Shown piece after piece: positions 1 through 13,256 of a stretch of 64,000 nt of DNA. The stretch is from Lineus longissimus (lineage: Eukaryota > Nemertea > Pilidiophora > Heteronemertea > Lineidae): assembly GCF_910592395.1 (NCBI RefSeq), contig NC_088324.1:14782953-14846952 (forward strand). The letters are read 5' to 3'. Position numbers and translations under genes: made by a program. Positions within the stretch are counted from its first letter, which is position 1. Each line of letters starts with the position of its first letter. A model generated the notes under the pieces. That model worked only from the letters and a program-made list of their open reading frames with translations. It did not search any database and was not told where the DNA came from.

Positions 1-3000
1 AACGGTTTCTTCAGGGAAATTTCCACAAAACCTGGATTAGTCTTGCGAGGAGAACGCCACAAAGATTACTTTAAATGAAGTGAAGTTGGCAGAGGCCTGG
101 GAAGATGGAATAAAAGGCACATTTGTACACATCTTTTCGGATTCAATGGTGTTATCGAGCTAAATGCGTATGAAAGTCTGGGGGAAGAGAATAGTGCGAT
201 CAGAATGCCTGGACCGAAAATCGTTTTGCTGGTCTATTTTAAGCTTTCAAATTTTTTTCTTGGACGAAGCATACACGTGTTGTATAAGCATACCAATCCC
301 ACGCCATTCCCTCCAACAGTAATTAATTGGTTTGGAGAGAACCAGAATTCTTCTCAGCTGAGTTACAATGTCAGGATGTTGCACTACTTGAAGTGCGCAC
401 ATCTCCAGCCAAACATTGTTGATGATAACGCCTTGTAAACACAACGTGATCCTTTCTGTATCGCGAATGTAACACGATAAGTGCATCATGTTCTCTCATA
501 TTTCACACAGGGGTATTGGCAGCAGTAGGCTTATCCAGCACCAGTAAAGAAGCCAAGTAGGTAAGCTGCTACCTAGATGGTACCTTGGTCATATTTCGGA
601 TATCTCGCTATTTTCTACAAACGCTGTACAGTAGGCAATGCATAGACTGTAAACCCTTTTTTATCACCGGTGACCTTTAATGATCTTCTAAAATGCACCA
701 GGCAAGCACCAATAAAACCCCTCCCCTGTCTCCTGTGGCGAAGGGGTAAAGTGCTGTTATTATTCAAGGTAACACAAACTTAAGTTTAACTGTCTGACTG
801 ACATTTAAGTTTGTTTGATTCTGCTCCACTTCCATCACCTCAGCAACTCAGCCTTAAGGTGAGTCTTCCCGCCAACTGAAGCAATCAAAAGGTCTAGGAA
901 CTCTCCAATAGTTGCCAGCGCATCTATCTGCAACAGGTGTTCACGGGCAGACGATACCCAAGGCAGAAGTGAATGTTCACCTACAGAAGGAATGAGCAGA
1001 CGTTGTAAGGTTTATCTTCTATGCAAAATCCAGCCTTTGGTAGGTTAACCCTTGAGGGAATGTCTAAAAAGGCATGATTCACCCTAAAACTGGAATCGCA
1101 CAAATGTTCTACATGTACTATCAAAAACTGTAGACCTTTCCATTGAATGGTCATTGCAATAGGTTTACAAGTGTACCTTCAGAGAGAATTGATGAAGACT
1201 TTTTAAATGAATGGTTATGTCGATAGGTTTACAAATTGTGTTGTGGAATGCATCACAACTTAGATCATAGGGTTAATGATGCAATGAACTGTTGAAACAA
1301 GCCAGCAGGTAACTACTTGGATATCGCTATGCTGACGCAAGTCAAGAGCCAGAGAGATATTGCAAGAGGAGTTAACCTCTATTGATAAACCTTGCTCTAA
1401 AATCTTGAAGAGGTCTTCTGGTAGGTTTGATTATTATCACAAGGTTTATACTCGCTCAACAGCTATCATTTTCCTCTCTGAATATCAGCATGATTCTTCA
1501 TCAGCCAATATCAAAGAGCAAAAGATCGCTTGAATCGGACAGGAGCTCAAATTAAGAAGAGTGGGTACTTGGTTGTGACACAAAGGACAGCTGCGATCAA
1601 AACGGTACCGGTAACGTATTTTCCATTTGTCTAGTCTATACTGATGCATACCTTATTTTCGTCAAATATCTGGAATACCATGGAGGCAAATGTTGAAGGA
1701 TTCCCGAATGGGAAATAGTTCTTGTATATTTTCTTGAAGCCCTGCAACAAGAATGTTAAAAAGCTCTTCTTCGTAAAACCAACAAAGGGAAATCACATGA
1801 TCTAATGTTACAGGAAGGTTTAAAATCAATTCCCCTTTGCAATGGGACACATGGCCTCTTCATCATTCTACGAGCAAGTTACCGTGTTTACAAATTGCAT
1901 TTAAGTGATATCGTGTCTAACTTTTAACAACTTGTTCTACTGCAGAGTTCAAGCATAGTGTTTTCTTCATCAGGGAGTTTCGGGCATTCTATTCCAGCGA
2001 AGGTTCATCGTAAAAACCCGTTGCTCGAGAAGAAGTAGCTTACCTCTTCGGTGAGGGTTCCTTCAGGACAGTCCTTCATGAATCCTTTATGCCTGCAAAA
2101 CAAAGCCTGGTATGCTTACACCCCTTCCATCCGAAAGGCACACTTCTTTCAAAATTAACATTCCGTTCACCAAGTTGTGTAGCTAAGGGTCATTCTGAGC
2201 TTCATTCAAACATCTTCAGGCCAATTTACCGCATATCATGTACAAACGAGGTGACTGTTCTGATCGTAGCAAGTTTCTCCACCAATGTCATAAAGCAAAT
2301 CAGATAAAATTAAGGCGTATAGCTCACCATTGGACTAGCTCCTCTTCTGTAACTGAAAAAAAGTAGAATCAAACTGACCCATCCGATGATAAACAACTTT
2401 TCATTTCTGTATTTCGGGCACTCTCTTCACAAAGGATGTACTCTGACCACCTGTTGCTCAGCAAAGCCAGTACTCATCTCCAGATTGACATGACTGCTGT
2501 TTCCTTCACCATGTGGCAAAAGAACAGATGAGTTGGTAGCTGCGAGTTTTTTCTTCAAATATAACCATCTTTTTACCTTGGATAGTTCAGCTGTCTGTAT
2601 CTCTCAACCTAAACACATAACATTTACATGTGCATTTGAAAGGATGGCATTTCATTCTGGTTCGTTACTGTGGGTTTTATGTGACAAGGATTGGCTAAGT
2701 TTAAAACTATACTAAACTAGTACTAGCATACGTATTGATAGATTTTTCAATGTTGTCATCTGCAGTTTGGATTTGATGAGTGAACTAAAAATCCTGAATG
2801 TCGGCCAAATCGAATAAGGCAACACAGTATTGCTAAAAAATAACTACTTTCAGCGGTTTCACTCGCTTCCGATCCGAAGGAAATCTTTTGAATTAAGCTT
2901 GTTGTCAATGAGTATAAAAAAGGGTTTGGGGAGTACATTCTCAGTTGATTGAGGCATTTATCTACATCCTATACCATGCAGAGAATTGTGGTCAGGAGTC

Positions 3001-4737
3001 TGAGCAATATACTGTCAATGTTTTGAGGTCTAGGCAGTTTGACACAACTTCTTTCTAAGATAGACCCCATACCATCCTGGTGTCCTTTGTAAAAGATATT
3101 TCCACTATAAAGTCGTACTTGTTTATATGCCATTGAACAATATTTGGACGGTGTGACACTTTTCATGATGTCATGTAATAATGTTACATCAGTAGCGGTC
3201 CATACTCACAGTGGGTCTTGTATGAAAGTTCCTCCAGCTGGTCCGGTTGTAGTTTACTATTTTTCTTCCCCATGATTTCAGTGGTTCAGTATTGTGATTC
3301 TATAATCCAAGCAACATATCACTTTTGATCATAGAGAGACACAGAAAATTATGTAGTCCAAAATAAGCGGCAGGCTGGTCCGGGAGTCTAGTCCAAAGAA
3401 ACGTGAAAAGTCCAATATAGTCCAAATTGCAAATAGTCCACCGCGGAGCTTATCGACGCACGTGTACTGCTGTGATTGGAAGCGAAAAAGAGGATGCTTG
3501 GTGCATGCAGTACACTTGATGCCCAATAGGTGGCATACATCATGAAGGATCAGGTGGTTGAAACCCTTGCATTCCAGATTAACTGTTATCCTAAAGAAAC
3601 AAGAGCCTCTTTGATACTTCCCTGGATAGTTGAGGAGGCTAGAAGGTGTACATGCCAATGCGGGAAGTAAGGTAAGAACAATTCCATCTGCCGGAGGTCT
3701 ATCTCACTACAGTCTCACTAGAGGTCTTATCATTGTAGCCCAAAAGATAGAATACTGTCATTTTGACTCGATTCGTAGTTTCTTGATATTTTTTTCAGAC
3801 CACGGGTCATTAATTCAAGTCCGCCGTGAGACTCGGCCCATTGGATACTGACGATAGTTTTTCTAATTGTATAAAGAAGTACTTCGATCCAATATTGAAT
3901 TTTGGGAAAGGTAGAAAATGTTCTCGACAACTTTTCAGATTAGTGAGAAAAAGGTAAAACAGTAGCAGAAAACTGTCCATCCAAATGACGAAAGATTACT
4001 TTGATGGCGTCATTGAATGAGAACGTAATTCAGGCATCCTTTTCCTTGTCCGTCCCCTTCTCGTTGCTCTCGGCATCGTGATAGCTCTTCGGTCTTTTCT
4101 TTCGTTCTATTTCTAGTGCAATAGGCAAAACCCGATTTCAAATCAAAGATAAAGGTTTGCAAACACATATCAATCTTAAGAATTGAACCGATCAAGGAAC
4201 TATTCAGGCCCGGATATTCAAAACCATCCTCTTGTAAACAGGGCCTACAACACGACTTCTCCTTACACATGTTGGATGTATCGAGTGAATTGGCCTGATA
4301 TTGTCAGGATTGTTCAAACCAAGTGAAGTCAACTTCGGATGCAACCCCATTGGACAACAGCTCACGCTGGGTGTGGAGAGGATTTCCTTAGCAGACCGGA
4401 AGGATCATAGACCAGGTGGAAGTCGATCGAATCTGTGGGCGCGGAGGGGGAACTGCCCTATTGACGACGGCTCGCACATTGGGATCCTCGCTTATAACTG
4501 ATTAGTTCCGCTGATTTTCACATCAGTCATTGCACCAATCAAATCAAAGATAAGCGAAAATCAGGAATTCCGTGACGTCACGAATTATCGATCTATTTTT
4601 ATCGAAGTGGCCTGCATGTCTTCACGACCGTGGTATGCCAGGTCAGTTCATTGAGTCACTGAACAGTTTCTGTGCGAATATTTGAGAGTACATTAAGTGA
4701 TTTTCCAATATGTAGAGGACTTTTTAGGATACAAACC
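1..4737. other. Region without a recognisable gene
   Basis: No reading frame here is long, splice-consistent or recognisable. Short open frames on both strands (up to about 109 codons at 3329-3658, minus strand) lack good start context, codon bias or plausible splice partners. The last few hundred bases must include the 5' leader and promoter of the gene starting at 4738, but no exact transcription start can be read. A small cluster of TAGTCCA words lies at 3354-3440. Untranslated first exons could be hidden here. Confidence 0.6.
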
Positions 4738-7700
4738 ATGGGATGCGGATCCTCCGTGGAACTATTCGGTAGGTTTTTCTTCGAGAGTCAGTCGACCTTG
4801 ATTGAATATCATTCGTCCACTAATGCTTTGGATGAGACAATGGACTGAAGGAACTTGGTTGTTTAAAAATCGCCAATCGATATTAATCAAGTTTGAGTCG
4901 CATATACAGATGCAGTATTGCAAGGTGTATACCAAATACCAGCAACATAATATAAAGTAGGCTTTCTCATAACTTTCTATCAATATCTTATTTTGCAAGC
5001 GTGCAGTAAACATTCTATTATTTAACATTGGCTAACTTGATTTAGCGAACTCAATAACAACTTATATAAGGCCTACTCTTACTTTTTTATTTATCCACCA
5101 ACATAGCAACTAAGCAAACATTTCTACAAAGACATTTAAGGTCTATACTTCTTCAAATTGGCCCCAGCTAAAAATGTAAAATAGGGCGTCAGTTTTAAAT
5201 TGTTCGTGGAGATCAATAAGGAAGGTATTGCCATGTTCATCTGTTGAGAGTGAGTTGAAAAAATGCAATAATAGTACTTCATACATGTATATACATCTTG
5301 TAAATAAAAGGAAGTCTACTAACACAAAGTAATGATTCCATTCCGTTGGCAAAATAGACAGGTCGATGTAGGACTGAAAACAGAGCAAGTCTTGGTTTCG
5401 ATGACATTACTATTAGTGGATTCGCTCGCCAGATTGCCCTACATTTGAAATGCAATGTATCTGTAAGGTCATTTACCCATTGATTTAATCGATGAAGATC
5501 TTATAGAAACAGGGTTTGTTTACATTTGGATGACAGATAAATATATGTCAATTAAACATTTGACGAAGTTCTATATTCTCTCTGTCAATCATAAACGTAC
5601 GTTACATTACATGCTTTACAATATATTTGCAAATTTACCCACTCGGGCCGAATGAAAATGCTGCGGTTTACGGACAGGCGATGTGTCGCCTAGAAAGGCT
5701 TTGTTCTGCTCCTTTATTTGGTGAAAAATAATTCAGATCATTTTATATTCTTCCTTCAGATAAATCAGTCTACACCTCCCTCCCAGGAACACCACAACCA
5801 GAACGCCGGACAGACCGGAACAAGAATGCCATAGAGGATGACAAGACTCTCCGGGGTGACGTCATCCAGAAACAATACGCCAGAAAAACCCGGGAGGAGA
5901 AGCTGAAAATGATGGACAGGCGGCGGTCGTCTGCTGCCAAGGTAAGGTCAGAGGTCAAGTCCGGGTCAAGGTCAATTGAACACACAATAAAATACACGTA
6001 TTGATGCGCAAGTCCCCCTCAAACACGACTGAGTTCTGATACAATATTTTGAGTAAAGAGACATAGTACAATCGAAGTCATGAGACTTAAAAGATCATGA
6101 TGTTGTATAAGGAACACATGTGTTATTCCGAACAGCATGTGATCTGTAACATTTGACTTTTTGAAACGCCCCCTGGTACCTGTGTTGACACTTTGTTAAG
6201 GGTCGCCATGGTGAGGAGAAACATGAGCAAACATCTGTCACTTGTCAGGAATGATTCCGGGCAACAGAATTGTGAGCTAAAGCTTAAGTTTAAAGATTGC
6301 GCTATCTTGTTTCAAGCCGACACATAAACTCTATTATACCTCAATGACCAGATCGTTTGAAGTGTAACAAGTCTTAGTTCCGAATATAAGGCCAGGGGTG
6401 CCAGAGCTGTCTTCACCAAAATGGTTGTCGCCTTGCACATTCTATACTATATTATGTTCTTATCTAATGTCATGCCCTCAAAACAATCCTTCAGAGCGTT
6501 CACTTGCTTTAAGATAGAAAATTTGAAAGAACCTAATTGCGTTTTAGGAGTTATGGGCTTATAGTTTCATCTGTAATGCTCTTAAGTGAATTAATCAGTG
6601 GGATTATCACCCAGGCCTATCGAAAGTGCAAGTACTGTCGTCATCACAAGCGGATTAGGTCTGGAAATCTCTCAAATATATGTGCCGAGGACGGAACAAC
6701 CTTGTGATAGGGATTGAGTTCACTTTATAGAGAATGCCTTACTAAACAGTCTTTCCTTTAAACGTCTTGTAAAGACCAACAACAAACTTTCCTAAAGTTG
6801 TTTTCCACACCAATTTGTGCTGTTGCGCCGAAGAAGAAAACCGGTCATGTCGAAAACTGGTTCCAACGATCGTATAGTATGCATAATAGAATCCTTTGTC
6901 TACACCTGCGTTGCAATGCCCTGCTGTATACATTATAATCTACTTATTTAATTAAGCAAGTTATACTAAGTGTAAATAATTCACTAAATGCGTCTCGACC
7001 TATCCCTGGTATTGTTTTTTCGTTGATATGCAGTGGGAACAACTTAGAATGCATGGTTATTATTTTCTCAAATTGGGTGTGAAAATAGCTCAGGGGGACA
7101 CATCTATGGAATTCTTTGGTTGACAGAAGCGTCACTGATTATGCCTAATGGTGAATGCAAAGGTAAACAGAACATTTCAAATTCGGGATAGAAACAACTG
7201 GTGTGGAAGTTTGAAGTGTCCTATAGGATAGAATGTCCGGGGAACAAATGATACATTCTATTAATCGCTTTGATCCATGAGCTATTGACCTCAAAAGAAA
7301 AAATACTTTATATGTTGACGTTTTTCTTCTTTGCATCTACAGTTCTATGTTCCAACTAATCTATCCGCAGGCTGCACAACACCTTATATACTGGTTTCAC
7401 GTAATAATATTTGTATCTTCCATTTATCTTTTAGGAAATTTCTGATCGTGCCATGGAAGACCGTGAGAGGTTGTCCCTGTCCAGCCGCTACGGGTCTCGA
7501 GCGACATCACGGACAACGTCCCGGACGGGCTCGCCATCTATGAGAGGTGAGCCAAAAAGTCAGTCACTTTGTCTAGCCAGTCCCGTATTTGTCGTCCCAC
7601 TGGCACATCAATGCATCTGTGGGGCTTCGGGGGACGGGTCCTTATGCATGCAAGACGGCAATTGATGCCGAACTTGTGGTACTGGTTGTGTCCCCGAGCA

Positions 7701-8880
7701 CCGCAAAATGAACAGCTCCACCCGAGTTGTGTTTGGGACGAAGACAAGAATTAAGACTTTTGTTATAATTTAACTCGTTTGATCTCTTTTTATACTCATC
7801 CAATCTATATTTTTCTTTCCTGCAGTGACCCCTTTAGCAATGGCCAACGGTATTATGACACCACAGCGAGATGAAGTGAGGTCTGCTGGTCGGACCAAGA
7901 AGCTGAGCGATCTGAATGAGGCCACATCTGATAGCATAGAACTGAGAGGAGGGTCCAAGCAAGCAGATCTGAAGGGTGGAACCGAGGAAGTCACAACCGG
8001 AGAAAGAACACCTGACAGCTTGTCTGAACGGGATGACAAGGAAAATAGACTTGACGGGAGAGGTGTTGGTGTGGAGTCAGCTGGGGCCAGAAAGGGGAAG
8101 GGAAAGAAATGGAGCGGAAAGAAAGGGAACAGAGGATCTGTGGATGATGGCGAGAACGTGAAACAGGAGGAGAGGAAGACAGGGGAAACGGGGGAGGAAC
8201 GGACGGTCGGGAGAATAGCGGCGGGAAGTGGTGACGGTTCAGACGATAATGCTATAGTGAACCACCCACACGTTGTTGATGCTGACACGGACAGGGCTTG
8301 CGAAAGCTTTCGAGGCAGCAACGTTGTGACTGTGACAAACCAAGATGGCGATAGTTTAGAAGAGGGAAAGCTAGATGGTGCGACAAAACAAGAAGAAACA
8401 AACAATTTTGACAATAATGATAAAATAGATGAAAAATCGGTACAAAACAAACGTAAAAGCGAAAGAAAGAAACGGAAAGCACGGAATGTGGATGGTGAAT
8501 GTAAAAATTTAGACAGTGTGATGAAAGGAACATACGATCAAAAGCAAGCAGACGATGTTGTTACTGCTGGAAATCCAGAATTGACATCTAATGTGGACGA
8601 GCAGAGGGCAAAATCCTTTATAAAACCAGAAATTCGTGTGTCGGATGGTGAAATATTTAACTTTAACAATAATGCTACAGACTTGTCCACTGGCGACCTT
8701 GGTAGTGACCTTGACATCAAGGCAGGGAGTGACCTTGACCTTATGGCTCCGTCCCTCCCGAGTTTTTCAGCCAAGGCCAGTGGTGCGAAGAAAGGAAAAC
8801 CATTGAAGAAAAAACGATCTTCGAAACGGGAAAAGAGAAGCGGGGAGAGGGTTGGGGAACTTGGGGTTAGAGATCGATGA
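4738..8880 (+). CDS. N-terminally acylated, charged protein of unknown function
   Basis: Four exons join in frame: 4738-4768, 5760-5941, 7435-7546 and 7826-8880, giving 459 residues. All introns are GT-AG and phases match. The start, MGCGSS, fits the N-myristoylation pattern (Gly2, Ser6), and Cys3 could be palmitoylated, so membrane attachment is inferred. Residues about 25-85 are rich in Arg, Lys and Glu and look helical. Residues about 85-110 are a Ser/Arg/Thr-rich stretch. The long last exon (about 350 residues) is low-complexity, rich in Lys, Glu, Gly and Asp, and ends in a very basic patch. I do not recognise the family. Human STMND1 also begins MGCG, but a stathmin domain is not evident. 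A poly(A) signal (AATAAA) lies near 9033. Confidence 0.75.
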
Positions 8881-9156
8881 TAGCGCGCCATAGCGTCTTG
8901 GACACCGTTCATTGAGATAAAAGAAATAAATCGCTTAGAAATGTGCTCTGTAAATATAACTGAATTGTGAACCAAAATCGAGAAAGTGTGAATATATGCA
9001 TATTGATATCTTAATACGTGTATCCACTCTTTAATAAAATACATGTAATTCTTAAAATTGAATGTGTTTTTAGGTTTTATTTTCACAAAGTTGTATCTTG
9101 ACAAGCTGTATTGGAAAACATAGTGAGATGAGGTCCATTGAGGAACCGCTGTGGTC

Positions 9157-9350
9157 CGGGGCTGTGGTCTAGTGGCTCTGACCTAGATTTTAGCTGTGAA
9201 GAGGTCCGTGGTTCGATCCCCAGTCGGAGTGAGACACCATGTGGGCAATGCTCTGTAATAGTGGCGCCTGGGAATTGAGTTAATCATAGGTAAATCTGGC
9301 AACAAGACTACAATCAGATGGACTTGATTAGTTACTGTTCAGAGGCCGGT
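9157..9350 (+). mobile_element. tRNA-derived SINE, degenerate
   Basis: A tRNA-like head begins near 9157, with an A-box-like TGGTCTAGTGG and a B-box-like GGTTCGATCCC about 35 bases later, as in RNA polymerase III promoters. The 3' side does not pair into an acceptor stem, so this is not a working tRNA gene. The downstream body runs to about 9350. No clean target-site duplication was found, and the 3' boundary is uncertain. Confidence 0.55.
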
Positions 9351-9614
9351 TCACACGGAGATTCGCAAAATCCCTTGTTGAATGAGCTCCAGATGACTTT
9401 CCTGGGGGAGTACGGATTATTAGACCGGTAGCTATACATAGCTATACATAAATAACCCCGGCGCCCGCCTCTAGCTATACATGCCAACTGTGGTATAGAC
9501 TCCTATGCAGTCCATTTAGTCATCCTGATCGTATTTCTTCTTACCGGGGGACAGGACGAGGCCGTTCCACTGCGTCCGGAGTTGAAGGTCGTTGGTCTCT
9601 ACGACTATACATAC

Positions 9615-9652
9615 CCTCATCTCTGAGGCACGCCGGTGCCTCAGAGATGAGG
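9615..9652. repeat. Perfect 17-bp hairpin
   Basis: Arms 9615-9631 and 9636-9652 are exact reverse complements around a 4-base loop (GCCG). It lies in the intergenic repeat-rich stretch between the acylated-protein gene and the STPG gene, near several copies of the word AGCTATACAT. Confidence 0.85.
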
Positions 9653-9878
9653 CCGTGTTCTCCCTAGAACCATGTACCATAATCCGTCGGCATACAATAT
9701 AGGGGGCCCATGTCGGTCCCGACACTTTTCCAAGAGGACGTTGTTGACTGCTACACCAGCAGGGCCCAGCATAGGCGTTTCTAAATCTTGACACTAGAGG
9801 CGCTGATTTCGTTCAACTTTCCCGCCAAAACAACAGCGCACGAGGTCTGACGTGCTTAGCAATGGCTTCATTGGTTAC

Positions 9879-9889
9879 AAAATGGCGGC
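9879..9889 (+). promoter_or_regulatory. YY1-like site near the STPG gene start
   Basis: AAAATGGCGGC matches the YY1 consensus AAnATGGCGGC. It lies about 750 bases upstream of the STPG start codon and just before a candidate splice donor (ATG followed by GTTAGT near 9912). It may therefore mark a 5' untranslated exon. Its ATG opens only a five-codon upstream frame. Confidence 0.4.
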
Positions 9890-10635
9890 GGATAATTGAC
9901 AGCAAAAGAATGGTTAGTACACTAAATGAAATCAGTTTTATTTCCCATTTATTTTTCACGCATGACATATATGTATTGAATAATGTCGTAAATCGGAATA
10001 TAACTCGTGTCTACAAAACATAGCTGGGTAAATATCATATCTGAGTTGCTGGAACTATCAATAGGTTAATAAAGATATTCATTGTATAAGGTTATAGCAT
10101 AGGGTAGTGTGGTAGGCTATTGGTATTGACCGTTTCTATTTGCTATTGTGAATTAGCATTGCGGGGAAGTATTAAATGGACTTCCTCATTTGCAGTGTTA
10201 TTTGTGGGTATCATATATATACTGGTAGGTAAGTAAGAGACTGTTGGGCAATAGCAATGTCTAAAGCTGACTGTAACATTAAAGGAGTATAGGCCGGAGA
10301 TGGGAGGGGTGATATGTTTGAAGGGAGACTAAAGGGTGGTCTACTTTTTTTAGTTCAGTACATCAGTTTTTAAACACAAAGTGATTATATAAAGGAAAGC
10401 TTAGGCCTATGGCCAGTTTGGCATTGTCAAACCCTTAGTCCAAGAGTTATACAGGCAAGAGAGCGCCAGGATGCTGCCCAACAGGCCTATGCACTGTTAG
10501 AGAACTGGGCCTGGTCTGATCGACATCAACCCATAATGTGTTAATGTTTCATTCTTACATCTTTGTAGGGGACATGACAACTCTATTAAGGTGCTAAGCA
10601 ACTGACAATGATAATAGCTATAGAATAGTTCCTAA

Positions 10636-13256
10636 ATGGCTGAAACTCAGCAAACACAGGACGGTCCGCCGTCCCCATCGCGGACATCTCCAGCGCTGAG
10701 GACAGGGAAACAACCTGCAGCATCATTGGGAAATGCAGGACACCAGATAGCACGTATTCCATCTCCTCCGCCGGAGGTGAAGGAGGCATACGCAAAGAAG
10801 AATGCCGAGAGGATGTCATCAAAACACCGGTACCCACCATCACTTGTCAGGCTGGCAACAGTGACTATGGCCCCAAAGTATGTATAACATCCGAGTCAGT
10901 GAAATTGACTGTACCACCATACCAAGTCTGTGGTTAATGGTTAATTCTATTCAATCTTAGCATATGATAAGAGTGATCTCTGCCTGATTGATTGAACCTT
11001 TTCTATTTGTGTCGAAAAAATGTGTCTCTGGCCAAGGTTTGAGACAATGTCACAACCAGGATTCAGTCGGTAGCTTAAATCAAAATAACGATAATCTATT
11101 TGCATTTCCAGGCATCAGGAACACAGGGTTAATAACTATATCGAAGGACCGCATCAGTATCATAAGGTGATCACATTAGATAAGGCAATGAATGCTCGGC
11201 CACCATTGCGCAAGGACATGGAGGGGCCGACACCCTGTACATACACACCACAAGTCAGGCCGGGTGAGAGGAATGCTCCGTCTTTCTCATTCGGCAGGAA
11301 GACATGGCCTGAAAAAGGTAAAGGTGCAAAACCCCCCAGGAAGGACAAGTCTAGAGACTCAATTAGTGGATCAGCAGTTTAGCAACAAATCAGGTCCTCG
11401 TGGTTGTGCCAGAGTTGTACTTTGAAAGGTGTCTACTTTAGTCAGGAATTTTACTGATTACTCTCTCTCTCTCAGGATTCAAAATCATATGCAATAAGTC
11501 ATGTGATAGCTTTCTATATTTTGTCCTCTGAACTTCATATTCAGGTCAAATGATCTTCTCCCATCGTCTGGTTGTGACTATGTCCTCAAAAGACTGATGT
11601 GGAATGAATGGAAACATTATGTCTTTTTCCAGATGGTTTTGGTGCTCGGACGTCATGGTCAAAGACTTGGTTTAACACTCCAAATATCTGGCAAGATAAG
11701 GTAGACTTCCATTCTGAGAGACGGGTAAGTTGTCTCTGCTTGGCCCCCTTGAGAGGTCTTCAGCAAACAGGGAGAACATGTATGATATCACCATTTAATG
11801 GCTAAATGACATAGAGATGAGATTTGTGGCTGTTGTAGTGTTACCTGACAAGAATCCCTGATCTGCAATGATGTGGGTGACCGTCACATCCATTACTGTT
11901 GTCCTTATCCTTACACCTGTTGGTCTCCATTTCAGTGGCCCTCTCCAGGACACTACCCCCAGAAGAGTATGATCGGTCAAAAACAATACTCCTCTCGAGA
12001 GGCGCCGTCTTTCACAATCGGAACAAGGAAAGATTTCGTAATGACTAAAAAAGGTGTGGAAAATGACCCATCGCCTAATGAGTATCATCCTGGTCGAGCA
12101 GACAAGGTGGTACATCGGTCGGCACCTGGATTCTCTCATCAGTTTAGGAGGGACACTATTTTATGGAACTCAAAGGGTAGGTACCAAACGTTGGGTGATA
12201 ATTCCACACAGCTTCAGTCCAGGTGTGGTTGTTCAATAAATAATATTCATATAATTCATAATATTACTATTCAAAATGTAGTTGGCCTTTATTATTTGAC
12301 AGAATTTCACACGATACAGGATTCCTTTCACCAAGTTCCCCCTTTCAGAGCGCACACCAGGACCAAACACATACTCACCCGTCCACAAGCAGTGCCAAAA
12401 ACATTGGGCGTCCTTCTCAATAAGAGGCTACAGGCGACCATTTAACCATTCCCTCGGCCCCTTTGCCACCGTTTAAATGCATGTATTTATCCTCTTTGAT
12501 TTTACTCTGTGTACTTAACAGTATTTGGTTTAATAATGTACGTTTTTACTCTTTGAGATGCACTTAATTTTCAATTCTAAAGGTGTTTTTTTTCATGTCG
12601 GTATATGTCCGTCCATTATTTTCACATTTTCGAAACTAACATTAGGATTCAGGTTGAATTGGCTTTTTTTAAACAGAGCATAACTGACCAATGCACCACT
12701 AAACAATAAAGCTGCACTCAGTTTTGACTTCATTTGGTTTTCTTGAAACAAATACAAATATGCTTTATAAACTCATAATGTGGAACACCTTCCAATTAAC
12801 TAATACACTGCCAATAATGAAATAGCACAAACCGGATGTGGCATTCAACCCACAGAGAACACAGGGCCTACAAGTATAAGATGAGACCTACACCAGTATG
12901 CTTCTTACATGGCTAATGCCCCCTATCCTTTATAACAACCAGAAAACTTCTCTACCTTGACAGATCATTGAATAGCATTACAGGATTGCCTGTATTGTGT
13001 ACACAAAGTGAATTGTTTGGGGACCCATCTACCAACTGATCATTGGCACTCAATGAAATCACAGAGGTCTTTAGACTAGAGCGACCATTATTACCGCTGA
13101 TTTCACTAATCTTGCATTTCTCTTGTTACAGAGGCAACTCCAGATCCTGGTCAATATAGAGGTCGTCTTACCCCAACAAGACATCATCGCCCGACCTACT
13201 CTTTCGGATTCAGGCGGGAAAAAACTCACATTCATGGACCATTTGCAACGCTGTGA
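10636..13256 (+). CDS. Sperm-tail PG-rich repeat (SHIPPO/STPG-type) protein
   Basis: Exons 10636-10877, 11112-11317, 11633-11724 and 11936-12176 join in frame to one of two last exons: 12349-12476 (302 residues) or 13132-13256 (301 residues). The protein carries spaced Pro-Gly motifs followed by Tyr (SPGHYPQKS, TPGPNTYSP or DPGQYRGR), with intervening Ser-Phe segments such as APSFTIG and PSFSFG. This is the pattern of STPG/ODF3 (CIMAP) proteins, which bind ciliary and sperm-tail microtubules. Closest by feel is STPG3, but I am not certain which paralogue. Poly(A) signals follow both terminal exons (12705-12710 and 13609-13614), supporting two transcript ends. The N-terminal 80 residues are low-complexity. 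Confidence 0.8.
13132..13256 (+). other. Alternative duplicated last exon of the STPG gene
   Basis: Preceded by a good acceptor (TTGTTACAG), in the same phase as the exon at 12349-12476. It completes the same Glu codon and encodes 41 residues against 42. Both versions share a TP-x-P-x-x-Y start, a central aromatic-Ser-Phe/Ile stretch and the ending GPFAT(V/L) before the stop. A tandem duplication of the terminal exon followed by divergence is the simplest reading. It has its own AATAAA at 13609-13614. Confidence 0.75.

Noticed and set aside
1143-1233. Repeated TGAATGGT...ATAGGTTTACAA about 60 bases apart
   Set aside because: Only two imperfect copies, too little to call a repeat family.
7770-8450. 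226-codon minus-strand open frame
   Set aside because: It is the antisense shadow of the low-complexity last exon of the acylated-protein gene, whose plus-strand frame is spliced in phase with three upstream exons.
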